NCBI GenBank assembly: GCA_007922195.1
Contig: ML682232.1
Coordinates: 1,866,870-1,930,869 of the forward strand
Origin: Podocnemis expansa
Lineage: Eukaryota > Chordata > Testudines > Podocnemididae
Length of the DNA: 64,000 nt
Reading direction: 5' to 3'
The notes beneath the pieces are model-generated. The model was given only the letters and a program-made list of their open reading frames with translations, was not told the origin of the DNA and did no database searches. A program made the translations under genes and the position numbers. Shown one piece after another: positions 1 through 11,689 of the stretch; the first letter of the stretch is position 1, and each line of letters opens with the position of its first letter.

Positions 1-1048
1 AAAATTTATTTTAAGGGCTTTTTTTCAAAATAAATTATAAAGGTTAATCTCAGTAAGAAAAAAAATCATTGTCACCTTTTATTTTAGCCACTGGAAAAAC
101 TAAACAAGTGATGGAAAGTGGAATAATTTTCAAATCAAAAATGAAAAAGAATTGAAAAAATTCATTCTGAAAGTTTCAGTTGATATAAAAATAAAGTTTT
201 ACAAAATTTAAATGAAGCAACCAAAACTAATTTCTTTTAACTTTTTTGTGATGTATACATTACTTTTTATTTTTATTTGAATCAGCTTTAGCCAATTGTT
301 TAATGGTATACCAGATTTCTTTCTCGATGCTTGGGTGCCCAGGTGGTGTTGGAGAAGGGTTTCCTTCAAAGAATCATCCAACCTACTGCATCATGTATTC
401 CACCAAAAGTTTGGCATTCTATTATTTGCCTTAACTCTAGTGAAATGTAGGTAAAGGGAATAAGAGCCCATCAAAGGGGGAGAGGGAGAGAGAAAGTTGG
501 CTTTAAAGTGAGAAGCTTCTCCAGGCCTTAACTATAAATTGATGACCTATTTCTGCATAATAAAAATTTCCAAATTACAGAGCAGAAGCAAATTAACAAA
601 AGTGAAAAAAATATATGATTGATGTATTTATACAGGCGCTAATACTTGAGCATAGATTTTTATAATGAGCTCATGACCACAGTGTCTGCTGGTAGGGTAT
701 TACATTGAGAAAATTGTCCATTTGGTGCATGGAAACAGTCAGCTGGAAATCCAAGCAATGAAATCTCTTGCACAATTTTGAGAGAACAAATGTTATGGTA
801 ACACAGAGTGCTGGCCAGTTTGAGATAATCTGAAAAAAGAGGTGCAGATCAAAGTGGCTATAAGCTTTTGAAACCCAGGGGCATCTTTTTCTGCTCTTTA
901 CCTCTTCTAAAAGTTTAGCATCCAGTATATTTCCAGGAAGTAAAAAGCTTTATCCTTTCATTTCTCTGTGAATTTCCCTATTTATGACACACCAACGTTG
1001 GCAGTGGTCCTACGTGCCATTCTGTAGATTTTGCAGAATCCAGTAAAG
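1..1048. other. intronic sequence, no gene seen
   Basis: AT-rich non-coding DNA, taken as part of the large PRTG intron upstream of the first exon seen at 26322. No long reading frame, splice-bounded coding block or recognisable repeat was found here. Confidence 0.5.
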
Positions 1049-1332
1049 CAGGGTTTGGCAACCCAAAAAATAAGAGTTATTGAAGGAATTTTTTTAAATG
1101 GCTCAAGTATTTTTGAGAGCTGCAATGGCTGTAGCCTCCTTCTTGTTAGGGCCAGGCTGGCTGCAGGGCCTGTGGTGGGGATATGGAGGGAGCCGGGAGC
1201 TGGGGGGGGGGGGAACGGGCCTAGGAGCAGGCCCCCACAGGGTTCCCCAGTGATGGTGGGGGGAATCCAAAGCCACAAGGGGGCACCCAAAGAGCCGCAT
1301 GCAGCTCTGGAGCCACATGTTGAAGACGGCTG
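1049..1332. mobile_element. probable hAT-type non-autonomous element
   Basis: A GC-rich block stands out from AT-rich flanks. It starts with cagggtttggcaaccc, and the reverse complement of its end reads cagccgtcttcaacatg, a degenerate inverted pair of the cagg...caac type found in hAT elements. The 8 bases on either side (cagtaaag and caatagag) match at 6 of 8 positions, which fits an old 8-bp target duplication. It holds a run of 12 G at 1202-1213. The reading frames inside are low-complexity and not taken as genes. Confidence 0.5.
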
Positions 1333-1340
1333 CAATAGAG

Positions 1341-2473
1341 TAACTACTGATCTCTGCTGCTTATGCTTGAGTGTTGCATGTTGTCAGACTTTCATAGCTA
1401 GTGAAAATGTTGACATGACCTAAGTTCAGTTTTATTTAACAAAAATAAAAATTAATCCATCCCTACGCTGGTTTGCAATAAAGATCAACAAAGCGAGCTG
1501 ACAGTTTAGTTGGTTATGTGACTAAAGGATAGTCAGGAACAATGATATACTGTACTGTAGACACTGGAGAGACATATTTACATTGTTACATAGTTAAAAG
1601 TGTGCTAATAGCTCCATGGGTGACCAGGACAAATATGACCATTTATTACTACTGTTTACAACTGGTCAGCCTGGTGTTTACTCACCCTGATTACATCCTT
1701 AAACCAAACCTCTTATCTGTTAATACTTCTGATTGTGTATAACAAGCTTGCTATTATACTTATCAGCTAAAACATAAAGGATTTGTTGGGGGGAGAAACC
1801 AGTCTTATTGCATAGTGATGAAGGCCTTAGAAGTAGAGTGAGAGCATTTAAAGGCACTCTTTTCCTCAGCTGATTCTGACCTTTTGTTCAGTGGGGGACT
1901 GGGTAGCCTAATAGATATATGTTTAACAGAAATTTAAAAAAGCCTCTAGCTAGTCTCATAGGATACTATGCTTCAGCAAGCAAAGAGACAACATACCCCT
2001 TAGTTTGGAATCATAAAAAGATGGACTTGTCATTTTAAACATGAGTCTGTCTGTCTTCTAACCTCAGACACTGCATGTTTGCTTGCTTGCTTGCTTGTTT
2101 GTTTTCCCAGTCTTTCCTCCAGACTTTGGGGGGAAAAACCAAACAAATTTAGAGATTACACTAGCTGCATAAAGGAGAGTAGTTTATTAAAAATAAATTT
2201 CCTTCACCTTTAAGACACTGAAATAATATGTGCTTTGAGAAGCCTTCTTCTCTCACATTCAAGCATCCTATATTACTGTTTGGAGGCCTTAAGTATGAAC
2301 ATAAATAGTAATCAGGGGTTATGGTGGTGTTTTGGGGTTTCGTTTTCTCTTCCTTTTTTTGTTGTTGTTGTTGTTTGTTGTAGCAGTTTGCAAACTGGCA
2401 CAATATTTTGCCATTTAGTTTGTGTAAAGCTGCAATAAGTCAGGCCCCAACTGGCTGTGTGAGAAGTTGTATC
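1341..2473. other. intronic sequence with short simple repeats
   Basis: No gene is seen. A (GCTT)n stretch lies near 2079-2102 and a (GTT)n stretch near 2361-2380. The remainder is AT-rich unique-looking sequence. Confidence 0.5.
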
Positions 2474-2476
2474 CTA

Positions 2477-3555
2477 GCTCTAGTCTATACTTGCCTCACT
2501 TTTCAGTGGCAGTCGACGGGGAGATACACAAGGTACATAAAATACTTTTTGTGTGTCTTCTGACAACTTACTGATCTCTCACTACACACTAGGCCAGTGG
2601 CTCCCAGCCTTTTCTTTTATGCGGACCATTACATCATCACTGAAAGCTTTTGCGGACTACCATGTCCGCTGATCCGTTTTTGGATGTCTGTGTTCTGGCC
2701 TGGGGCAATGCTGCCCCAAAAAAGGATCAGAGCCTGCCCCCCCCCGCCCCACCCCGCCTCTTGGCCCAATCTGGCTCCAGCTGCTGATGATCAGTGGCAG
2801 GCAGGCCTTATCTGACCCCAACCGCTGCCAGCCAGGACAGGCTGCCCGGACTGGATCCGGCTCCTGCTCTTGCCGGCCGGCAAGTGGCAAGCAGTGTGGG
2901 TGGGCCTGATCCAGCCCCAGCCACTACCAGCTGCTGAGTTGCTGGCCACTGACAGGTGGCGTCAGCCTGCCACCAGCTCCTCCTACTGTTGCTGGCTGGC
3001 GCCCCCCCCCCCCCACCCCTGACTCACAGGGGCAGGATGGCAGCCAGACCAGAGAGATGCAGGGAACTAGCCCTGTGGGCCCAGTGGCAGTAACGCCCCT
3101 TGTTCTGACTGCCAAATGTGCAAAGAGCATCAGGTTCACAGTGATGTTGCACAAAAAGCACACTATTTAAATTCAGAGAATGTTATATTAAACAAGGATG
3201 TTTGTGAGGCTAATTACATTGTGAAGAACAATGTAACATTGAATATAATACATAAGAGATATATGGAATTATATTATTACTACATTGTCTCCCCCCACCA
3301 CACGCATATATAACAGACCACCTGCAGTACCCTTGTGGACCACCAGTGGTCTGTGGATCACAGGTTGGGAACCATTACACCAGGCTAGGCCAACTGAAAA
3401 TGCCTTCCGGTCATCTTAATGTAACTCTAGTTCCGGGGCTGGAGTTGCTATGGTGATTTCTGGAGTGATTGAGTGGGTCTACACGGACTGCCCAGTATCA
3501 CTAGGAAGATCGCACTGATGGTGGTAATTTTGCTGCCATCAGCATAGACTGAGCC
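2477..3555 (+). mobile_element. Harbinger-like MITE (copy 1), interrupted by a hAT element
   Basis: The two outer pieces, 2477-2594 and 3386-3555, together match the elements at 39095-39365 (reverse orientation) and 57868-58152. Ends are gctctagtctatac and, reverse-complemented, ggctcagtctatgc. The trinucleotide cta flanks both ends and may be the target duplication. Shared internal blocks include a region around ggcagtcgacggggagata and one around tcgcactgatggtgg. The middle is occupied by a later hAT insertion, so the intact element is only about 285 bp. Confidence 0.7.
2595..3377. mobile_element. hAT-type non-autonomous element nested in the MITE
   Basis: It begins cagtggctcccagcc, and the reverse complement of its end reads taatggttcccaacc, the typical hAT termini. 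The flanking 8-mers cactaggc (2587-2594) and caccaggc (3378-3385) differ at one base and form the target duplication. The left half is GC-rich, with a 13-base C run at 3002-3014, and the right half is AT-rich. There is no transposase. The reading frames inside are compositional and not taken as genes. Confidence 0.8.
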
Positions 3556-3558
3556 CTA

Positions 3559-6500
3559 GGATAGCTCCTGTGACAGAACGAGACTTTGAAAGTACTGTAT
3601 AAGCATTAGCTTGGGTGGTGGGGAAAGTGAGAGAATCAAGCTTCTCTCTTCCATAGCATGCTTGATTATGTAATTTTTAACACATAGTAAGTTTGACTTG
3701 TACCATGATAGGAGGCACTAAATATCAAAAGGCTGCACAGTGAGAATAAGCTGAACTGATGTGGCCAAACAGGATAAACTAGCCATTTGCAAAATTACCC
3801 ACTTCTTATGTTCCCTTTTTAATAAAATTTAAAAAAATTAAACTTCTTCACTTTGTTGAGATAACAGATTTACAATCTCAATAACACAATTTAATTCTCA
3901 CAGAACTGAATTCAGACCTGTGTAATTGGGTGCCCTTCACTGGACACCATTGGAACGGCACTCACTCACATGATTTCTAAAGTTGATCCTGTTCATTTAA
4001 TACCGTTATACGACATGGAAGGATAAATGTCAGCTTGTTCTGGCCAGATCTGTTGAGAATACACCAACAAGTCATTAGCTGCTGGTGTGGCATTTTTATT
4101 ATGTAACAGTGCTGGACTTACAGAGGTGGTCATTTTCCCATCTGTGTAGTTGTATGAATGTACTTGGCTCAGACTCTTAAGTGCCTCTGTACTTTTGTCT
4201 CAAAAGTGGACATATTGCGTCTTATCTATTCTTTTATATTGCAGCTTATCTATTATATTGCGCCTTATCTGTTCTTTTGTGGGAACAATCAGCACTGTTT
4301 AATTTGGCTGACCACAAGACATTCTTTCTGACATACTTGCTATTAATTTTGGTGCCTGTAAAGACTGTTAGACCTTGGAATTCATGATAAATACATCACT
4401 CTTCATTTTGCTTTTGCTTTTTATTTTATCTAGTTCATTTATAATGGAAGGCTTTAAGTAAAGTTGATTGGATTTGTGAATTTTAAATTTATTCCATTGG
4501 GACTCTCAGTAATTTACTAGTTTAACCTCCAATCAAGTTCCAATAGATTCTGAAATACTGAAAGTTATAACATCTGCATGAGCAGCATATCTGTATTGAT
4601 GTTCATTAAGGTGTTACGTGTGAGAAGCACAGTAAACTCTAAATATCTGTTCTTTGGATTAAATATAAGGTCACTGAATAACTTAAAACCTAGTTGTAAT
4701 GATTTATCTGCCTAAATGGTAACCGCTATTTTGAGAGCAAAAAGCTACATTATTGCCCTCTCAACTGTGCAGTTGTTTCCTTTGGGGGGGGGGGGAAGGT
4801 CAGTTTGTACGTTGAAGAGACTCTCTGAGTTTAGTCTTTGTATGTAACTGCTCTGAAAGTGGCATACAGAGTTTTCCAGCTGGAAACAGTAAACTAGTTC
4901 TACTATCATTATTGCCCATGCACTGATTTTGTTGTTGTTGTTTTTGTTTCCAAGGGTTGTTTTTCTTTAAAAAGGGAAGAAAATAATTCTCTGCCATTAA
5001 AATGTTACAGAGCACATAGTCCTTGGACCACAGCATAGGGTAAAGATTTTCTGTACTGGTGCAACTTCACTTCAAATAATTAAACAAGGCATTAAATCCA
5101 GCTAAACAAGGCCCCCTGAGTAGACAGTGGGAGCTATCAGGAAGAAGGAAGTTCCATTATTTCAAGTGACAATGCTTTGCAAGAATCCATAAAATACAAA
5201 TGAGAAAACGCAGGCTTTGATATGCCAACAGCAGAAACCACATTCCATGAGAACTAAAAGGTGATGGAGGGGGCAGGAGCCACGTCCACTCAAGTGGCAT
5301 GAAGGGCAGTTACCTGTAATGAAGATCTGTGTTTTTTTTTCCCTACACCCCCAGCTGCTATCCCAGCTGAAATATCAAATACAGTTGTTTCTTTAGCGAC
5401 AACAGAGAGGCCGAATGTGTAACAACTGTTTGAAGAACTGGATTAAAGGATCTCTCTTGAAGGGATGTTATTTGCATTGTGCCAAAAGATAAGTCACTGG
5501 TCTCTGCTGCAGCAAACTGTATCACCTTCAAGTATTTAAATATAAACTTTTCTGCAGGCGTGTTAGTGCATAGAATCCCAAATCTCTTTGGCATTCCTCG
5601 TACTCGAAATTCCACCGTTTAAAAATGAATGTGCGTGTGAACTCATCTTGGAAAACTGTGCTATATTGGTTACTCAATAGTTGTGCTTTATGCAAATTGT
5701 ATTCAGTTTACTCTTGCTGGTCTAATAATTAGTTTATTTCCTGCAGTAATACAGAGAGCATCATTTCAGATCAAAACACTGAGATTTACTGATTATCTTT
5801 AGAAGTGTATAATTTAAAACATTTTATGAGTTTTTAAAATAAATTCAGTAAATGTTAATGTATATGCATATCTGGTAGTGTATTCTTAAATTGCTGTATT
5901 TTGAGATTGGCATTTTTCTAGTCTATTGCTAAATAATATATATTCTTCTTGTACCATGTTTAACCTTTAGCACACTTACTCCCTCTTATTAAAAGAAGCC
6001 ATTTGAAATGTCAATAAATGATGGTTAATTTTTCATCATTTTTTATAAAGACATTCCTTACAGGGCTGTTACAAAGGTTGCTTGTTTTGTTCCTCTAAAC
6101 CTTTTAAATATATGGCCTTGTTTTTCTAAAGGGGAAGAAACTTGTATCTGGGTAATATTATTTAATTCAGTATTTACTGGACTTCATTAGTAAAATATTT
6201 AAGGCTTGAATTGTAAAGCAACAGCTCCTTGGAGAAGGCTTAGAGAAAACTCCTGTTGTAGGAAATTAAATCAACATTGTCCATTAATCATACTGCATGT
6301 CAGCCACCAGACCTCTCTCGATTGTTCTTAGTGAATGTGAGGAACTATTAGATGTGTGAGGTCCTTAAAGGTCTGAGTAAGTCAAAGGGGAAGAGTTTAA
6401 AAAAATGCCACCATTAGCACATGAAAGAGACTTCAGAGTGAACAGAAGAAAACATTTGCTGTATAGGGCTAGTTACAGTTCTTAATTTTTTCCTCTTCCC

Positions 6501-7654
6501 CTCCTTTTTTAACTTCATTTGTTTAACTAAAATCCAGATGTTGTGATCAAAACATTAGGATCAGTGATAAATTTATTCTGGATTTTTTGTTGTCTAGGAA
6601 TTGATACTTGACCACTTGTGATAAAGTTGTATGGGAAAGTTAATACCTTGAGTTTGCAATAAGCTCTGGATTTAGTGATAAGCAAATACACTTCTAAGGA
6701 TAAGCAAATATGCTTTCTGGGAGTTCACATGTGTGGAATAATACCTTTCTTACATCATACCTGTCATGTAGGTAATGCTATATGAAGCAGTTTTCATCAT
6801 TGGTGAAATATGTATTTGTGGAAAAGCAAAATATCTTTCAATTTTTGCCTAGGTTTTCTTTGGGGGGGGCAGTAATTTTGACAGATGGGATGGGGTATTT
6901 TTGCTGTAGGAGAGAAAAATAGCTGTGACATTTCTCTGTAAAACTTTTTAAGTTTGTCCCTGAAATAAATTTATGGAAACTTTAAAAGTTCTGAAGAAAA
7001 ATGGAATGTTTGCATCCTGCATTCACAGCTGCCACCCTCTCCTAGTGGTTCAAATGGCAAAATTATATCCTTCCTGAGTCAAACTACTCAATGCTTTCAA
7101 AGCAAAGATGTTTAATATAGTTGTAGAAGTAGAACAGAGGGAATATAATCTTTGACCCATGCTTAGTAGAATACTAAATATTCCCTGTGCCATATTTTCG
7201 GCTTGTAATATGCACCCATTTGTTCATACAATGACTTTCTTAAGGTACAGATGTGGCAGTTGTGTATGCAAAGGAGTGCAAAATGTCATGCAAATGTTTT
7301 TTGAAAGTTTGAGCCTGGAAATTGTGCGTGATAAAGGTGTCAGAAGATCCGTACAAATCTTCCTCTGAAATGAAAGCAAAATCATGCTTTCAAATCAGTG
7401 CAATAATAATAACTAATTGAAAACATTCTATCAGGCTCAATAATCCTCATCTTTCTCCTTTTTGCTTGTGCCAGCTTCTTCTATGGCTGCTTAAAGACCT
7501 GCATTGTAAGGGACAGTCTTTCCTCTCTGAAATGAGGGAAAGAAAGGCAAGGGATGCAGGCAGAGGTGGACCCTGACCCTAACAATATATATACTACCAT
7601 CATTAATTCCTTATGTTTTTATGCTTGCCTATTGTCCATGGTTACCAAAGATCT
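3559..7654. other. intronic sequence, no gene seen
   Basis: AT-rich non-coding DNA without a convincing coding block. A 12-base G run lies at 4784-4795 and a (GTT)n stretch near 4930-4945. Short open frames at 4800-5036 and 5358-5615 on the minus strand lack splice context and protein-like composition. Confidence 0.5.
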
Positions 7655-7890
7655 TCACAAGACGGGCATGTGTAGTTATAACACCAGTTTTACAAATTAA
7701 GTAACTGAAACACAGGAGAGGAGGGCCAGGCTGGTAGTCAGCCATCATTGTCTTCAGCATGAGCTGTTAGTGCTCTGTATTTGCATTAATCAGCCCTTAT
7801 ATGACCTGTGCAAGGCCAAATGGAATCATTGTCAGATCTGGGACCTGAACCTAGGTATCCAGATTCCCAACCCTGTGGTCAGCTTGCTCT
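7655..7890 (-). repeat. MIR/CORE-SINE relic
   Basis: The block from the taacaccagttttacaaatt segment, through gtaactgaaacacaggagag, to the gatctgggacctgaacctag segment follows the reverse complement of the MIR consensus, which has a three-part layout of tail, core and tRNA-related head. It is diverged and probably carries a small insertion near 7730-7800. The call rests on remembered consensus features. Confidence 0.6.
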
Positions 7891-8361
7891 TTTAGGGGAG
7901 CTTCCCTCCTTAGTGGAATTTATAAGATGGCTACTCCATCCTTTGTGTTTTCTAGATGGATGGTTTTGCTATCACATGAATCTCCTTCACGAATGCCAAG
8001 GGGACAGAAAAATCACTTGTCTGGGAGAGATGCCTTCAGGTCTTGACAACCATTTATTCAAGGAGCAATGACATGAGACACGCTGCACTTTCTGTACAGT
8101 AGATGGTCAGATGTGATTACAGTATTTCATTTATGTAAGGTATATTTCTTAGATATGTAGAGAGAATCAATTGTTGTATCATCTAGGTACTAAGTATGTG
8201 ATGAGCATTAGATATATTTAGCTATTGCTGTGGTAGTTTATCAGAAACATATAATCTATAATTAAGCATGGGTAGCCCACCTCTCTGATTGATCCAAAGT
8301 TGAGCTACAGGAGCACTGGATTTTTTAGAACCCAGACCTAACTAGTAGTAGGCACTACGTG

Positions 8362-8525
8362 TGGTCCAGTGAATAGGACAAGGCTGTGAACCAGTGCATT
8401 TAGAGGCTACTTCTTGCTTTGCTACTGGGTCTATCTGTGACTATGACTGAGTTACTTAACTTTTCTGGGCCTCAGTGTCCCCGTCATAAAATAGAAGTAC
8501 TTGGAGAACCACAGATGAAAATACC
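8362..8525 (+). repeat. MIR/CORE-SINE relic
   Basis: Diagnostic MIR phrases appear in order: a gtccagtgaataggac start, a ttgctttgctactggg segment, gagttacttaacttttctg and ggcctcagtgtccccgtca, then ataaaatagaagtac. This is the plus orientation and is diverged from the consensus. Confidence 0.7.
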
Positions 8526-9402
8526 TAGATATAAGCTAAATGCTGTTTTGTTTGTTTTGTTTAAGTCATAAGCCAGCCAGTCTAGCAAGGTTTTGTCGTG
8601 GCTCAAGTTTCTAAATGTTGCATAAGAACTTTATGTGAGGTGACAATGAAGCAGAGGTTGTTTGAATTCTGGTCTTTTTTTAAATCAAGATGCTAATATA
8701 GCTTGGATCTAAATCCTGAATGCGCTGAGAAAGATGAAAAGAAAGAACAAAATAATTTTGTAATGTGTTTAGCAGCTTTCACATTTTTAGTGGAAAATTT
8801 GACTAGTCCCATCACAAAATGACCTCACTTGGAAGAATTGTGAGAGGAATTTGAATTAGAGTTGATCCAAAATAATAATAATATTTCCCTTCCTCTCCCT
8901 ACTTGCATGGAAACTTTCAGTTTTTCAGTCAAAAAAACTTAAAAAGATTTCAGCTAAAAATCTTTTGGATTTTTTTCTGGAATATTTTGACAAAAACAAC
9001 TTTTTTTGTGGAAAACAGACTCTTTCTGTAGGAAATGTTGTTATGTAGTAAGGTTAATATTCTGTCAAAAAAGCTGTGAAGGAAAAATTTTCAGCTCTCC
9101 CTAATTCTAGGGTATAAGATCAAGAAATTCATCCATGGAGTCATGAAAGCGTATCAGTATATCTGGAAAAAGGACTCTCAGTCTGTGAAAATTTCTGTTC
9201 CAGTCTTCTAAATTTGTGACTGGCCTCCTACCTGAGTCAAAAGTCAGTTATGTTTTAACTTTCATACCACTACAGAAAACATCATTTAAAGAACACTAAT
9301 GTACATATCTGGGGCTCAAAACGTGTTTGAATCCATTTCCAAATAGTGGAAAATAACTTGTATGACTTTGCTGCTTGTGGGCTACCCTTCTTGCCTTGCA
9401 TA

Positions 9403-10081
9403 ACAAATAAGGAGTCCTGTGGCACTTTCAAAGACTGACTAAATTATTTCTCACATGAGTTTTTGTGGCACGGGCGGTGCTGCCACTGGGCCTATAGGTG
9501 CACAGGCCCTGTGTTGCCCTGGCTGTGCCCCAGATCCGGTTCCAGCTCTGGCCACCTGCTGCTGCCCGGCAGCAGTAGGAGCCAAATCCAGTCTGGGGCT
9601 GCCTGCTGCACCTGACTGGCAGTTCAGCAGTAAGAGCTGGATCCAACTCCAGGACGACTGCCGCATGCAGCAGCGGCTGGTGCCAGAGCAGGCCCACCCA
9701 GGCTACTTGCCGGCAGCAGCAGGGGCCAGATCCAGCTTCATGCTGCTTGCTGGCAGCAGCTGGGGCTGGATTGGGCCAGCCTGGGCTGCTTGCCGGCAGC
9801 AGCTTTGGGACAGATCAGGCCCCAGGGCAGGGCAGGGCAGAGCCTGGGCCCTTCTTTGGGGCCAGCAACACTCCTGTTTTGTGGAAGAAAATCCCACTTC
9901 ATCAGATGCTTTGAAGAGGGGGGAATATGTGTTCTCCCCTCTTCAAAGCATCTGATGAAGTGGGATTTTCTTCTGTAAAGAAGGTTCATGCAATAAATAA
10001 ATGTGTTAGTCTTTAAAAGTGCCAGAGGACTCCTTGTTTGTTTTGCTGAACTAAACTAACACAGCTGCCCCTTTAGAATTA
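9403..10081. mobile_element. foldback repeat copy A, with GC-rich insert and 38-nt palindrome
   Basis: Left arm acaaataaggagtcctgtgg and right arm ending in cagctgcccctttagaatta are members of a family seen many times in this window. Flanking gccttgcata (9393-9402) and gctttgcata (10082-10091) form a 10-bp target duplication with one mismatch. The middle carries about 400 bp of GC-rich degenerate tandem sequence (about 9475-9870), then an exact inverted repeat at 9884-9921 and 9936-9973 with a 14-nt loop. Open frames over the GC-rich part, including 9455-9955, are low-complexity and not taken as genes. Confidence 0.8.
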
Positions 10082-10576
10082 GCTTTGCATAGTTTGTAAA
10101 GATATAGCAGAGTCCATACTGTCAGAGGAGCTAAAGATCTTCAGAAAGCTTCAGGTGGCGTAAAACCTCTCAGACTCTTCCTCTTGCGGCTGCTGCTGCT
10201 GCGGCTGCTTTGAAAAGATAATGAACAACATTTGGGGAAAGATACCAGTGCTTAAAGGAAAGATTAGAGAATTAAATTGCTGTTCAGTGAAGAAGAGGAA
10301 AGGATTTGAGCAACTGAGAACATTAAGGTCATGTTCAGTGCTGGTGGAAATGGGCTGGGCCCATTTATACTCACAGGGAGCTTAGCCCACAGTGTTTCTC
10401 AAAGACTGACGAGGAGGCTCACAGTTAATTAAATACTTCAAAAATTGTATTAATGTTTCGTATTTGCAAAAGCAATAATGTTTTCTTGAGCTACTGTTCC
10501 ACTTAACAAAATTTTGTAACTCATCTTGTAAATAATAGAACAGAGCCTGTGGCTGCAGAGAGATGAAGTTATTATT

Positions 10577-10933
10577 AAAAAACAAACAAGAATCCTCTGG
10601 CACTTAAAGACTAACAAATTTATTTATTGCATGAGCTTTCATGGGAGAAAAATCCCCCTTCGTCAGATGCTTTGCAGATGTGGGAAATTGCAGAATGGGA
10701 GAAAATAAATGCACGGAAGTGTAAGTCATGGGAACAATTCACCACTGTAACAGCTGTTACATGACTGAAACGTCCATGAATTTATTTCCTCTCATTCTGT
10801 AAGTTTTCCCATCTTCAAAGCGTCTGACCAAGTGGGGTTTTCTCCCATGAAAGCTCATGCTTTGTTAGTCTTAAAGTGCAACAGGATTCTTGTTTGTTTT
10901 TTACTGAACTAGACTAACATGGCTGCCCCTTTG
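10577..10933. mobile_element. foldback repeat copy B, both arms present
   Basis: The left arm (aacaaacaagaatcctctgg onward) and right arm (ending gaactagactaacatggctg then cccctttg) are mutually inverted. Between them is about 130 bp of unique centre. Flanking aagttattatt (10566-10576) and aaattattatt (10934-10944) make an 11-bp target duplication with one mismatch. Confidence 0.8.
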
Positions 10934-11610
10934 AAATTATTATTGAAACAAATTTTTTGATGGAATGATTTTTTTTTTTCCCTAAGGTTCTTATGGTTTT
11001 TGTGGATCAGGAGCAAAATACTCTGGCCCTCTAGAGGAGTCTGTGCCAAATTTTAGACTGCTTGAAAATGCCCAAGAAATAATTAATATAATTTAAATTG
11101 TGCCTCTGGGCTTTATTCCCCACAGTTAAAGCTTCACAGGGAATGAATTCCAAAGGGGTAGGTAGCTGTTAATGAAGTTTTAATAATGAATAACTTTTAA
11201 TAATGAATAACAACAACTTCTAATGAACCTTCAGTTAGCTCTCCTGTACAGATTCCTTCGGCAGCAATTGCTGTGGACAACACATACTACTGAACTTAAG
11301 TATCCAAAAGAGAGAATGTACTGGTGTCTTAGATATTATTTCTGATGAAGGGCAGATGGCTGTTTTCTTCAAGGTATGTTTTAGAAATTCTTTTACTGGT
11401 GGGAAATATCAAAGGCTAATAATAATGTGTTACGCCAGTGTGTTAGAGAGGCTGGACAATATATCAAAAGATCTCCTGCAAAAAAAAAAAGTGGCAGGCA
11501 AAAGGTGGTGGGAAGAGGAAGGTAACAAAAATAGAACCAGCTGTGTATGTGTATGCGTATATGTGCATGTGAAGAGATGTGCTGAGATGAATATCCTGGG
11601 GGAGATGAAA

Positions 11611-11689
11611 GACAAACGAGGAGCCCTTTGGCGCCAAGACTGCTGCTTTGTTTTGCTGAAACTGACTAACACGGCTACTCCTCTGGAAC
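11611..11689. mobile_element. foldback repeat copy, internally deleted
   Basis: Short remnant: left arm start gacaaacgaggagccctttg, followed closely by right arm ttgttttgctgaaactgact and acacggctactcctctggaa. The central arms are missing. No clean target duplication was found. Confidence 0.6.

Noticed and set aside
9455..9955. Open frame of 166 codons within the GC-rich insert
   Set aside because: It lies in degenerate tandem repeats inside a transposable element, and overlapping frames are open on the opposite strand. It has no domain and no splice context.
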